A DNA stretch of 64,000 nt from assembly GCA_041396845.1 (NCBI GenBank), contig JAWKXU010000002.1, forward strand, positions 664,920-728,919, written 5' to 3'. Origin of the DNA: JAWKXU01 sp020446465 (GTDB taxonomy: Bacteria; Pseudomonadota; Alphaproteobacteria; Sphingomonadales; Sphingomonadaceae). The notes beneath the pieces were generated by a model. It saw only the letters and a list, made by a program, of their open reading frames with translations, ran no database searches and was not told the origin of the DNA. Shown here piece after piece: positions 33,781 through 43,500 of the stretch (the first letter of the stretch is position 1; each line of letters starts with the position of its first letter). The translations under genes and the position numbers were made by a program.

Positions 33781-35253
33781 ATGAAACATACCTCCAGATC
33801 CAGTTTGTTCAGGCGGAACCTGCTGATTGTTTCCGCATTGGCGTTGCTTGGCGCTTGCACGGTCGGGTCGGATTACACCGGGCCGCAACAGGTTCTGCCT
33901 GCCACCACTGCAGGGGCCAGCCCCGGCTTTGCACGGGCTGACACGGATTTTCGGACTGACGCACCGCAAATGGCGGATTGGTGGCAATCCCTGAACGATC
34001 CCGTGCTGGACCGGATTGAACAGCAGGCGCTGTCAGGCAGCCCTGATCTGGCAGCGGCACGGGCGCGGTTCGATCAGGCCCGCTCCACCCTGCGTCTGGA
34101 ACGGGCCAACAGTGCCCCTTCGGTCAGTGCATCAGCCGTTTATGCGCATTTGCGCACACCCGATACGGGTGGGCAGAACAACAGCAGCAGCAGCAACAAT
34201 TCCTCCAACTTCTACAATCTGGGCCTCACCGCCAGTTGGGAAATCGACCTGTTTGGGGGCCAGCACCGCAAGGTAGAGGCTGCGGGTGCGCGGTTGGAGG
34301 CGGCCGATGCGAGCGTGGCTGATGCACGGGTCAGTCTGACCTCCGCCGTGGCGCAAACCTACATCCGTTTTCGCGAAAGCCAGCAAGGTATTGTGCTCGC
34401 CCGGCAGGCGATTCGCCAGAGCGAGGCCCTGCTTGATTTTGAAGAACAACGTTTCAGCCAGGGCGTGACAACCCGTGCAGATGTGGACAGAAGCCGTTCC
34501 GATCTTGAACAGGCGCGCCAGCTTTTGCCGCCGCTCAAGGCCCAGGCAGACGTATATGCCAATGCCCTTGCCATTCTGGCCGGGCAAACGCCGGGGGCGC
34601 TGGATCAATTGCTGGCCGATATGGCCCCCGTTCCCCTGCCTCCTGCGGATATTGCCGTGGGTGATCCGCAGGCCCTGCTACAACGACGCCCCGATATTCG
34701 CGTGGCCGAACGCAAGCTGAAGGCCCAAACCGCAGAGATCGGGGTTGCCGAAGCGGCGCGGTTTCCCAGCCTCAACCTGTTTGGCATCATTGGTATAGGC
34801 GGAGCCAAGTCGTCAGACCTGACGCATCTTGATGATTTCACGGCCATTTCTGCCCCCATGTTGCAATGGAACTTTCTCGACTTCGGGCGGGCAAAAGCGC
34901 AGGTGAATGAAGAACGCGCCCGCCGGGACGAGGCAGAAGCGCAATATAAAAGCACCGTGCTGGGCGCGCTGCGCGATGTGGAAGATGCAATGGGCAATTT
35001 TCGCGCTGCCCGTGAAAATACCGCCAGCCTGGCCCGCGCAGAAGCCAGCGCAGCCAGAATCGCGACCGTTCAGCAAGAACGTTACAGCCAGGGCGTCGCT
35101 TCCATGCCAGAACAGCTGACCGCTGAACTTGATCATACCATGGCGATGCAGGCATTGGTGGAAGGCAAGGCAGAATTAACAGGCAATTTCGTCCTGCTGC
35201 AAAAGGCCCTTGGGTTAGGCTGGTCCGACGCACCATCCGTGAAAAAAGAGTAA
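33781..35253 (+). CDS. Outer membrane efflux lipoprotein (NodT/OprM family)
   Basis: 490 residues from ATG 33781, nine bases after emrB; the frame is open further left inside emrB. The signal peptide ends in the lipobox LLGAC (Cys about residue 23). Two OEP repeats follow, each with long helices and beta-barrel strands: TASWEIDLFGG in the first and MLQWNFLDFGRAK in the second are the family's strand motifs. The RRPDIRVAERKL turn is also typical. Trimers form the outer membrane duct for the EmrAB pump. Confidence 0.92.
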   Translation: MKHTSRSSLFRRNLLIVSALALLGACTVGSDYTGPQQVLPATTAGASPGFARADTDFRTDAPQMADWWQSLNDPVLDRIEQQALSGSPDLAAARARFDQARSTLRLERANSAPSVSASAVYAHLRTPDTGGQNNSSSSNNSSNFYNLGLTASWEIDLFGGQHRKVEAAGARLEAADASVADARVSLTSAVAQTYIRFRESQQGIVLARQAIRQSEALLDFEEQRFSQGVTTRADVDRSRSDLEQARQLLPPLKAQADVYANALAILAGQTPGALDQLLADMAPVPLPPADIAVGDPQALLQRRPDIRVAERKLKAQTAEIGVAEAARFPSLNLFGIIGIGGAKSSDLTHLDDFTAISAPMLQWNFLDFGRAKAQVNEERARRDEAEAQYKSTVLGALRDVEDAMGNFRAARENTASLARAEASAARIATVQQERYSQGVASMPEQLTAELDHTMAMQALVEGKAELTGNFVLLQKALGLGWSDAPSVKKE

Positions 35254-35354
35254 TTTCAAAGCTGGGTCTGGGTCTGCCTCATAACTCTCATCCTGCCTCG
35301 CCATCAGGGTAACGTTGCACGATTCTCTGGAAATCAACGCCGCAGGAGAACAGC

Positions 35355-35585
35355 ATGAGCCGCTTTGCCCATCTCGCCGACAGGCCGCAGAAATCCGCCA
35401 GCGAACCCACACCGCCAAGCCGCGTCGGACGCAAGGCGATCTCGGGCTACTTTGCTCCCGAACTCTCGCTCCAGTCGCTGATGGCCGAAGCCTTCAACGA
35501 TGTATGGCGAAAGCCCTGTCGGGGAGTGAGGGGCGGGAGAGTGCGGACCATCAGCCACAGACATGCCAAAGCGCTTTATCAATAG
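35355..35585 (+). pseudogene. Probable decayed ribbon-helix-helix antitoxin-like gene
   Basis: 76 codons. The start MSRFAHLADRP, a PPSRVGRKAISGYF strand and LQSLMAEAFNDVWRK resemble, from memory, small RHH (ParG-like) proteins of sphingomonads, in which about 15 residues of helix A separate FAPE from the TLQ-x-LM-x-EA helix. Here FAPELS runs straight into LQSLMAEAF, as if that segment was deleted in frame. The C-terminal 25 residues have no family resemblance and may be a frameshift product. A functional DNA-binding fold is unlikely. Confidence 0.4.
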
Positions 35586-35625
35586 TTGATAATGGCATAT
35601 ACTCCCCGGCAAAGGAGCATCAGCC

Positions 35626-35883
35626 ATGATTAGCGCCGATCTTGGGCAGCAGCTTGAAAACTTCGTCTCCAGCCTTGTCGCCACGGGGCGTTACAACTCC
35701 AAAAGCGAGGTTTTGCGCGAAGGGGTGCGCCTGATTCACGAACGTGAAACGCGGCTTGCCGCGCTTGATGCCTCGATCACGCGTGGACTGGCCGATGCCG
35801 ATGCAGGGCGGACCAGGCCAGCTGGCGACGTGTTCGACCGGCTTGAGGCGAAATACCGGGCCATGGGTCCGGATGACGAATGA
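35626..35883 (+). CDS. parD: ParD-type antitoxin
   Basis: 85 residues, start preceded by AAAGGAG. The N-terminal ribbon-helix-helix (GQQLENFVSSLVATGRYNSKSEVLREGVRLI) binds the operon's operator; the helical tail (ERETRLAALDASITRGLADADAG) wraps around ParE. The AT-rich TTGATAATGGCATATACT just upstream is probably promoter and operator combined. It overlaps parE by four bases. It keeps the gyrase-poisoning toxin inactive. Confidence 0.92.
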   Translation: MISADLGQQLENFVSSLVATGRYNSKSEVLREGVRLIHERETRLAALDASITRGLADADAGRTRPAGDVFDRLEAKYRAMGPDDE

Positions 35884-36176
35884 TCGTCCATCTGACGGCC
35901 GAAGCTGAGCGCGATCTTGAAGCGATTGGCGATTATATCGCTCAGGACAACCCGGCCCGCGCGCTGGGCTTTTTGCGGGAGCTGCGCGCAAAATGCCTGA
36001 AGCTTGCCGAGATGCCCGAACGCTTCCCACTGGTCCCGCGCTATGAAACCAGCGGTGTGCGGCGCTGCAATCATGGCAACTACCTGATCTTCTATCGCGT
36101 CGAGCCAGACAAGGTCACCGTTCTGCATATTCTGCACGGCGCAAGAGACTACGGTGCGATCCTCTTCCCGACCTGA
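35880..36176 (+). CDS. parE: ParE/RelE-superfamily toxin
   Basis: 98 residues with the ParE fold: VHLTAEAERDLEAIGDYIAQDNPARALGFLREL (two N-terminal helices), FPLVPRYETSGVRRCNHGNYLIFYRVE (strands) and VLHILHGARDY at the end, the HxARD-like C-terminus typical of ParE. The family inhibits DNA gyrase. Expression is tied to parD through the ATGA overlap. No mutation of the conserved core is apparent, so the module should be functional. Confidence 0.92.
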   Translation: MIVHLTAEAERDLEAIGDYIAQDNPARALGFLRELRAKCLKLAEMPERFPLVPRYETSGVRRCNHGNYLIFYRVEPDKVTVLHILHGARDYGAILFPT

Positions 36177-36180
36177 CAGG

Positions 36181-36441
36181 TCATTGCGTCCGCCGGGCCC
36201 AGCCTTCGGCCTTCAGCGTTTCCTCGATCCATGGCGCGACCTGAGCCTGCGGTCCACAGCAATACCAGTCGAGGTAATCGCCCTCTTCCCTGATCCAGGC
36301 GATCACTTCGCCTGCCTTGCGCAACGGATATGTCACCACCCCGCCTCCGGGGGAGACCCATTCCACGCCCGTAATCGCCGACCACAGCTGGGTCGGACGT
36401 TTCCAATTCTGTAGAGGCGTGAAGGCAGGTACGCCTTCCAT
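36181..36441 (-). CDS. Hypothetical protein
   Basis: 86 residues; not recognised. It is rich in Trp (7), has two adjacent cysteines (WYCCGPQ), no signal peptide and no membrane helix. It ends four bases beyond the parE stop in convergent orientation. The codon composition looks like its surroundings, but with no family match it could also be a chance frame. Confidence 0.45.
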   Translation of the reverse strand: MEGVPAFTPLQNWKRPTQLWSAITGVEWVSPGGGVVTYPLRKAGEVIAWIREEGDYLDWYCCGPQAQVAPWIEETLKAEGWARRTQ

Positions 36442-36516
36442 TGCTGCCGTTCGTGGTCACATTATCGGCTGACAAGAGCTTCCGTTTGTTCAGCTTTTGT
36501 GTCGGACAAGGCAACG

Positions 36517-37149
36517 TCAGCCTACCGGTTGGTCCGTGCAGATCTTCGTTGTATCCATTGTTGCCAGCAGGGCTTGCTGATTTTCCGCCAACTGCTCAGA
36601 ATCAAGGAACGCCGTAGCTTGCAAGGGAAAGAACTGCAGCGTCTCTATTCCCACGCAACCTAGTGCTGCCGTCAAGTAGGGGATCAGAAAGTCTGGCTGC
36701 TTTGCCTCATCGCCTGTAAAGACACCTCCTGATGCGATGCCGATAAACACTGGCTTATCCTGCAGAAGACCGATTTTCTCCCCCGTGGGGGAGGCACCAA
36801 TACTGCGTCCCATGCGCAGGATTTGATCGATCCAGGCCTTCAAAACGGAAGGGACCGTGAAATTGTTCATCGGTGTGCCGATGACGAGAATATCGGCGGC
36901 CTCTACCTCCCGGATCAACTGCTCGGACATGCTGGTTGCTGTATGTGTATCTTCTCCGGTCAACTTGTCTGGTGCGGATAAACTGGTGGCATAGTCGGCA
37001 TCGGGATGCGGTACGGGCTTCATGCCCAGATCCCGACGCACGATCTCTGCATCAGAGACAAGAGCAAGCAGTCGCGCCACCATCGCCGCCGAGAGTTTCC
37101 GGCTATAGGCATCCTCCCTGGGGCTGCAATCGATATGAAGTATCTTCAA
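36517..37149 (-). CDS. azoR: FMN-dependent NADH-azoreductase AzoR
   Basis: About 210 residues. I choose the TTG at 37149 (LKILHIDCSPRED) because GAGGAG lies seven bases before it; the ATG at 37179, overlapping the upstream stop as ATGA, is the alternative. The flavodoxin-like fold is clear: the FMN phosphate loop SPREDAYSRKLS, GTPMNNFTVPSVLKAWID and a conserved IASGG segment. The family reduces quinones and azo compounds with two electrons from NAD(P)H. It is cotranscribed with the AhpD-like gene upstream and divergent from an Rrf2 regulator. Confidence 0.9.
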   Translation of the reverse strand: MKILHIDCSPREDAYSRKLSAAMVARLLALVSDAEIVRRDLGMKPVPHPDADYATSLSAPDKLTGEDTHTATSMSEQLIREVEAADILVIGTPMNNFTVPSVLKAWIDQILRMGRSIGASPTGEKIGLLQDKPVFIGIASGGVFTGDEAKQPDFLIPYLTAALGCVGIETLQFFPLQATAFLDSEQLAENQQALLATMDTTKICTDQPVG

Positions 37150-37175
37150 CGAGCTCTCCTCTGCGTATTGATAGT

Positions 37176-37670
37176 TCATACCGCTTGCGGAAGAAGGGCG
37201 ATGCCGGTTGTGCGATCTGTTTCTTCCAGCGGTACAGGGTGTTGAAGCCGTGAGCTCACGGCAATCCTGTTCCATATATTGATTGTGCCGATGGCCATGG
37301 TCAGTTGCGCGATCCCTGTTTCCGAAAAAACGGTTCTGACCATGTCAAACGCGGCGTCTGGAATGCCGGTTTGAGCAACTAAGGTGACACTTTCGGTCCA
37401 TTCAAGGGCCGCGCGGTCCCTGTCGTCAAAGAAGGGGGATTCACGCCATACTGACAGGAGGTGCAGCATCTGTGGGTTAAGGCCATCAGCCAGCGCCTCC
37501 TTCACATGGAGATCGACGCAGTACGCGCAACCGTTGATCTGGGAGGCGCGCACCTTGACGATATGCAGAAGGCGACCATCGATGCCTGAGTTCTTTACCA
37601 TACCGTCCAGAGCAGCGACTGCACGATAAAGTTCGGGGGTGAGACGCGCGATATTCATTCTGGGTTGCAT
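37176..37670 (-). CDS. AhpD-like carboxymuconolactone decarboxylase family protein
   Basis: 164 residues from ATG 37670, with AGGA seven bases upstream (the frame is open to 37700). The CMD domain contains the redox pair and proton relay of AhpD: RASQINGCAYCVDLHVKEA (Cys-x-x-Cys, then His). Such proteins act as thiol peroxidases or their partners. It shares a transcript with azoR and is divergent from the rrf2 gene, so it is likely part of an oxidative or electrophile stress response. Confidence 0.88.
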   Translation of the reverse strand: MQPRMNIARLTPELYRAVAALDGMVKNSGIDGRLLHIVKVRASQINGCAYCVDLHVKEALADGLNPQMLHLLSVWRESPFFDDRDRAALEWTESVTLVAQTGIPDAAFDMVRTVFSETGIAQLTMAIGTINIWNRIAVSSRLQHPVPLEETDRTTGIALLPQAV

Positions 37671-37772
37671 GGAAACGTCCTGTTGGATGGAGGTTGGCAA
37701 CGAATCATAGATATAATATAACCATGATATGAAGATGCCAACCCCACCACTGCGAAAACAAAGGGAAACCTC

Positions 37773-38267
37773 ATGAGGAGATTAAGCGATGGCGTTGAAG
37801 CAGCATTGCACTGCGCGCTTGCCCTTGCCTGGGTGCCGGATGATAAAGTTCTGGCGGGCAAGAGCCTTGCCGAGCTTCACGGCGTATCCGAATCCTACCT
37901 CCTGAAGCATCTCCGCGCACTTACGGCTGCCGGTGTCATAGATGCCCTGCCGGGGCCAAGAGGGGGATATCGCCTGGCGCGAAAGCCAGCAAACATAACA
38001 TTACTCGATATTGTTGAGGCCATTGACGGACGTGAGCCAGCGTTTGTCTGCCGCGAGCTTCGTCAGCGCGGGCCGGGCTCCTCTAAAGACCCCTGCGTTT
38101 ATAAGGCGGACTGTTTCATCAAGTCGCGCATGCTTGCAGCAGAGGATGCCTGGCGGAATGCCTTGCGTATTCAAACGCTTGCCGACCTTGTAGAAGATGG
38201 GGAAACATTAATCTGCGCCCACAACAAACGGGCAATTGCAGACTTTGTGAAGCAATCGCAGCGTTGA
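37773..38267 (+). CDS. Rrf2 family regulator with cysteine cluster
   Basis: 164 residues. The winged helix reads LAELHGVSESYLLKHLRALTAAGVI with the wing GPRGGYRLAR, and the dimer helix is ITLLDIVEAIDGREP. Three cysteines lie behind it, in FVCREL, DPCVYKADC; this is the position where IscR/NsrR bind an iron-sulfur cluster and other Rrf2 proteins sense thiol stress. A ribosome site is weak. It is divergent from the azoR/AhpD-like pair (about 100 bases between) and so probably controls it. Confidence 0.88.
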   Translation: MRRLSDGVEAALHCALALAWVPDDKVLAGKSLAELHGVSESYLLKHLRALTAAGVIDALPGPRGGYRLARKPANITLLDIVEAIDGREPAFVCRELRQRGPGSSKDPCVYKADCFIKSRMLAAEDAWRNALRIQTLADLVEDGETLICAHNKRAIADFVKQSQR

Positions 38268-38372
38268 GCCGGCCGGATGTTCTTTGCGTAAGCGGATGGG
38301 AGCCAATGCTGCCTTTCAAGGCGGGGCTGACAAAGGCCCTTCATTCATCTCGTCGACTGCAGCCAAAGCCCG

Positions 38373-39125
38373 TTACATTCGGGTGAAACACCAGCGATCT
38401 GCATCACTTTGATTGGTATCGAAGCGATACCCGTCGGTGTCGAAATCGCGCATCGCATCGACATCCGTGATGTGGTGCTCGCACAACCAGCGCGCCATCA
38501 TGCCCCGTGCTCGCTTGGCATTGAAGCTAATGAAACGGGGACCGTTCGGACCGGGTTCCCGAAAATCAACCTCGATGATACGCACGCCAGGGAGCTTGCC
38601 CTTGACGGCCGCGAAATATTCCTGGCTGGCGAGGTTGAGGATGGTACCCGATCCTTCTTCGGCAATCTGCGCCAGCAGCAGCACTGCGATACGATCGCCC
38701 CACCAGTCCACCAGGCTTTTGCGACGCGGTGCCCAGCGCGTTCCCATCTCCAGTCGATAGGGCCGGATCGCATCGAGCGGGCGCAGAAGCCCGTAAAGAC
38801 CCGAGAGCATCCGGACATGGGTCTGGGCGAAGATGACGCCGGGCTCATCAAGGCTCTGCACATCAAAGCCAGTATAAACATCGCCGGCAAACGCATAGAG
38901 CGCCGGGCGTTCGGGCAGGTCGGGAAAATCGCGAAAACGTTCCGCGTTGAGCTTGGCTAGCTTGGGCGAAATATGCATGAGTTCGCCTAACCGCTTCTGT
39001 GACAGGTTCGCCGCTGATTTGGCAAGCCCAAGCGCTTCCTGGGCGAAATGCGGTTTCGTGGCGGTCAGCGGTGGCAGTTCACGTTCGAAATCGAGCGTCT
39101 TGGCTGGGGACAACAGGGTAATCAT
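38373..39125 (-). CDS. yaaA: Peroxide stress protein YaaA (UPF0246)
   Basis: 250 residues from ATG 39125 (the frame is open for 12 more codons). The family signature is complete: MITLLSPAKTLDFE, ALYAFAGDVYTGFD, VRMLSGLYGLLRPLD, YRLEMGTRW, LNLASQEYF and SFNAKRARGMMARW. YaaA limits intracellular free iron and DNA damage during peroxide stress and has a DNA-binding fold. It stands alone, next to the redox module. Confidence 0.95.
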   Translation of the reverse strand: MITLLSPAKTLDFERELPPLTATKPHFAQEALGLAKSAANLSQKRLGELMHISPKLAKLNAERFRDFPDLPERPALYAFAGDVYTGFDVQSLDEPGVIFAQTHVRMLSGLYGLLRPLDAIRPYRLEMGTRWAPRRKSLVDWWGDRIAVLLLAQIAEEGSGTILNLASQEYFAAVKGKLPGVRIIEVDFREPGPNGPRFISFNAKRARGMMARWLCEHHITDVDAMRDFDTDGYRFDTNQSDADRWCFTRM

Positions 39126-39309
39126 GACGCCCGCCGTAACTGGCGCACGTGCGCACGTCAAAACCAGCTATCCATTGCTGACGTTCACGTGACTATTGGA
39201 TTCGTCGGGAAACGGCCATTCAAGCTGGCTTCCGATTTTGATGGCAACTAGGCCGGGATTATCACGTCGGCAAGTGTTTGCCCGGTGTTCGTACGAGAGA
39301 TGTCTTGCG

Positions 39310-40581
39310 TCAGTCACCCAGCCACAGGGTATGGGAGTCGATCCTCAGCTTGGTAATGGCTCGCATCGCTTCGGCACGCGCTTCAGTTTCGTTGCGGAAG
39401 GCGTCGTGCACCAGCCGTTCGCCGATCAGCAGGTCGTTGAGATCGATCTCCCCCAGTTCGTGGCCGCGGCGTTGCTTGGCAAGCGCGGTCATCTGGGCTT
39501 TCAGACTGGCACGCGCCTGCTGCCATGCGGCAAAGCGATAGCGCGCCTCGGCAACATCGGCATTGGCGGTTTCCGCAACCATGGTGCGGGTCAGTTGAAC
39601 TTCCGATTGGGCGGCAGAAGCTTCGGCTGCACTCTGGTCGGCGAGGGCTCGACGATGGCCCCCGCCCAGCGGCATGGAAAAGACTATGCCGCCGCCCTGT
39701 TCGACGCCACCTTTTTCGGAAAAGACCCGCAGCCCAACCGATGGGTCTGCAATCCGGTCGCGCCGGTCGCGGTCGGCCTTACTTGATAGGCGCTGCGCCT
39801 CGGCTTCGGCGATAGCGATTTCATGGCTGTTGGAAACGACCAGCCCGCGCAGTGTCTCAAGCCCTTCTTCCGGGATGACCGGAACAGGGAGATCAGGCGG
39901 CGTTTGAGCAAGAGGTAGAGCGGGAAACTGCGCAGCAAGCCGCGTGTGCGCCAGCTCTGTCCGGCCTGCCGACAATTCTGCTTGCGTGCGTGCTGCCGCC
40001 AGAGCCGCTTCGGCCAGATCGACATCAAGCTGGGCAGCATCGCGCAATTCCACGCGGCGTTTAAGGGCGCTGGCGCTGCGTGCGTAATTGGTTACGGCCT
40101 GCTGGTCGACTGTTGCCTGTGCAGCCGCACCCAGCCAGTCCCACCAATAGCTGTTGAGTAGAATGGCCGCCCGATGCCTGGTATCTTCAGCGATATTTTC
40201 CGCCGCGATCACGCCATATGCGCCCTGCCGGCGGTCCAGCCGAGCTTTGCCGGGCAGGCGGAAGGCCCGCATCACCTCGGCATTATATTCGGTGTAGCGG
40301 CCTTCCAGATCAATATCGCGCCGATCAATCCCGCCGCTGACGATCCATTCATGCGGCCCTATGCCAAGCGCACGCGCCTGTGCCTTCGCGCTCTCGATAC
40401 GCGCCTGCGCTGCAATAACCGAAGGGTGGCCGTCGAGCGCTTCCTGCACTGCCGGTTCAGACGGCAAGGCTTGCGCATAGCCTGGTGTGGCCACGACATG
40501 TTCTTCGTCAGCAAGCGGAGCAACTTCCTGCGCCGCAAGCGGTGCGGCAAAGGCAACGACAGCAAATGCGAGCTTACGCAT
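39310..40581 (-). CDS. CzcC-type outer membrane efflux protein
   Basis: 423 residues from ATG 40581 with a signal peptide (MRKLAFAVVAFAAPLAAQ). TolC-fold: helices from about 55-200 and 265-410, with weak OEP repeats. The last gene of the czcB-A-C order on the minus strand; the start overlaps the end of the permease gene by eight bases. It provides the outer membrane channel of the metal pump. Substrate cannot be read from this subunit. Confidence 0.88.
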   Translation of the reverse strand: MRKLAFAVVAFAAPLAAQEVAPLADEEHVVATPGYAQALPSEPAVQEALDGHPSVIAAQARIESAKAQARALGIGPHEWIVSGGIDRRDIDLEGRYTEYNAEVMRAFRLPGKARLDRRQGAYGVIAAENIAEDTRHRAAILLNSYWWDWLGAAAQATVDQQAVTNYARSASALKRRVELRDAAQLDVDLAEAALAAARTQAELSAGRTELAHTRLAAQFPALPLAQTPPDLPVPVIPEEGLETLRGLVVSNSHEIAIAEAEAQRLSSKADRDRRDRIADPSVGLRVFSEKGGVEQGGGIVFSMPLGGGHRRALADQSAAEASAAQSEVQLTRTMVAETANADVAEARYRFAAWQQARASLKAQMTALAKQRRGHELGEIDLNDLLIGERLVHDAFRNETEARAEAMRAITKLRIDSHTLWLGD

Positions 40582-43500
40582 GGGCAGCCTCCTCCCTGTC
40601 GCCGGCTTCACGTTCACGAGCGTTCTCCCCGAAGCGTTCATACAGGATCGGCAACAAAACCAGTGTCAGCAGCGTGGCTGAAACCAGCCCGCCGATCACC
40701 ACGATGGCCAGCGGTTTCTGGATTTCCGAACCCGGCCCGGTGGCGAACAGCAACGGGACAAGGCCGAATGCAGCGATACTGGCAGTCATCAGCACCGGGC
40801 GCAGGCGGCGTTTTGCTCCTTGCCGCACGGCCTCATGCAGCGGCACGCCCTCTTCGCGAAGCTGGCGGAAATAGCTCACCATCACCAGACCGTTGAGAAC
40901 AGCGATACCGAGCAGGGCGATAAACCCGACCGATGCCGGGACGGAAAGATACTCGCCAGAAAGTGCCAGCATGATCATGCCGCCCACCATGGCGAAGGGG
41001 ATATTGAGCAGGATCAGCAGCGATGCGCGTACCGAACCCAGTGTGACATAGAGAATGCCGAAGATTATCAGGATCGAGATGGGAAGCACTGTCAGCAGCC
41101 GCGCAGAGGCCCGCTGCTGGTTTTCAAACTGTCCGCCCCATTCCAGGCGATAGCCCTGTGGCAGATCGACATTGTTCCCGATCCGCGCCTTGACCTCATC
41201 GACATAGCCGACAAGGTCGCGCCCGGTAACGAAGGCTTGCACCATGGCGTAGCGTGAGCCGTTCTCATGCTCCAGCTTCACCGGGCCTTCAGCCTGCGTG
41301 ACAGTGGCGACATCGCTGGCGCGCACCAGTTGCCCGGACGGACTGTGATAAAGGTTGTCGGCAAAGGCTTGCGCTGTCTTGTTGTTCGCCCCATCGGCGC
41401 GGATCACAATGGGGATGCGCCGCACGCCATCTGCAACCACACCTGCGCGGGTGCCTTCCACCTGCGCGCGCATGTCATCCTGCAAGTCGTTGATGGGCAT
41501 GCCCACGCGCCCGGCGGCCACGCGGTCGATATCGACCTGCAAATAATTCACCGTGTCGTTGGCCACGGTCATGGCCTCGCTGGTCCCTTTTACCGCTTCG
41601 AGCTGGGTCTGGATTTCTCCTGCAAGCCGGGAAAGTTCGTCAAGATCGGGGCCGAACAGCTTGATCGCCAGATCGCCGCGCGCACCGCTGAGCATTTCGG
41701 ATGTACGCATTTCGATGGGCTGGGTATAGGCCGGTTCAATACCGGGGAACTGGGCCAGCACCTTGCGGATTTCGCCCAGCAGCCATTCCTTGTCCCGCAC
41801 GCGCCACTCTTCGCGCGGTTTGAGGACAAGGAAACTGTCGGTTTCATTAGGGCTCATCGGATCAAGACCAAGCTCGTCAGAACCAACACGGGCGATCACT
41901 TCTTCTACTTCGGGCACCTGTTCCAGCAAGGCTCGCTGCACCTTGAGGTCGCCTTCCAGACTATGTTCGATCGAGATCGAGGGAAGTTTAGTCAGCTGCA
42001 CGATTACGGCGCCTTCATCCATCGTCGGCATGAAGGTCTTGCCGGTGAGGCTGTAGGCAACCGCAGTGATGGCAAGGGCTGTGCCCGCGATGCCGTAAAC
42101 CAGTTTTTTGCACAGAAAGGCACCATCCAGCAGCCTTGCATAGCGCGGATTGATCTGGCGCATCAGCCAGGGTTCGTGATGACTGCCATCGGCCTCAGGC
42201 TTTATTTTCAGCAGGTAAAAGGCCAGCACCGGCACAAGCGTGAGCGAGAGCACCAACGCGCCCGCCAGCGCCAGCACGATCGTCAGCGCGACCGGGCTGA
42301 ACAGCTTGCCTTCCAGCCCCTGCAATGTGAGCAAGGGCAGGAAAACCAGCGCGATGATGGCAAGGCCAGAGGCGACCGGCTTGGCGACCTCGGCAGTGGC
42401 GATAAACACATTATGCAGCTTGCCGGATTTCGCGTGCTGCCTGTCAGACAGGCGTTCGACCACATTTTCCACGACGACGACTGCGCCATCGACCAATATG
42501 CCCACTGCAATGGCAAGACCGCCAAGGCTCATCAAATTTGCCGTCAGCCCGATGGAGCGCATGAAGATGAAGGTCAGCAGCACCGCCATGGGCAGGGCGA
42601 GGGCCACGATCACCGATGCGCGCACGTCCCCCAGGAACAGCAGCAGCAGGATCACGACCAGCACGGTCGCCTCCAGCAGTGCATCTTCTACCGTGCCGAC
42701 CGCACGGGAGATGAGGTCGGAACGATCATAAAAGACCGAAACTTTCATGCCTGCGGGCAAGCTTGGCTGAAGTTCGTCAAGGCGGGCCTTTACCCCGTTT
42801 ACGATTTTTGCCGCATCGGCGCCCTTGAGGCCGATCACAAGCCCTTCCACCGCTTCGCCCTTGCCGTTCTTCGTTACCGCGCCGAGCCGGGTCAGGCTGC
42901 CGATGCGCACAGACGCAACATCGCCCACGCGCACCACGGTGCCATTGCCGGACTTCACCACGACATTGGCGAGATCCTCCAGTGAGCGGATCGCGCCGGT
43001 TGACCGCACGATAAGCGCCTCCTCCCCTGAAACGAGGCGACCCGCGCCGTCGTTCCGGTTTCCGGCGGCGATGGCTGCGGAAAGGTCCGCAGTGCTGAGC
43101 CCTGCGGAAGCGAGCGCCGCATTGTTGGGGGAGACTTCAAAGGTTTCGGCATAGCCGCCCAGCGAGTTGACATCAGCAACGCCCGGAACGGTGCGCAGGG
43201 CCGGGCGGATCGTCCAGTCGAGCACGCGGCGCTTTTCAGCCAGCGATTGCGGCCCCTCCAGCGTGAACATGAACATTTCGGACAGCGGCGTGCTGATCGG
43301 GGCCATGCCCCCTTCCACCGTATCGGGCAGATCGCCCATCACGGAAGCGAGCCTTTCCGCGACCTGCTGACGCGCCCAGTAAATGTCCGTCCCGTCTGTA
43401 AAATCAATGGTGATGTCAGCAATCGAATATTTGGCGACCGAACGCAGCACGGTCTGGTTGGGGATACCCAGCATTTCCATTTCGACAGGCGTGATGACCC

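Noticed and set aside
36149..36514. 121-codon minus-strand frame beside parE
   Set aside because: Overlaps the parE end and the 86-residue frame in another phase; no supporting features.
41267..42985. 572-codon open frame on the plus strand
   Set aside because: Antisense to the RND permease; His/Gln/Arg-rich composition typical of a shadow frame, no domain.
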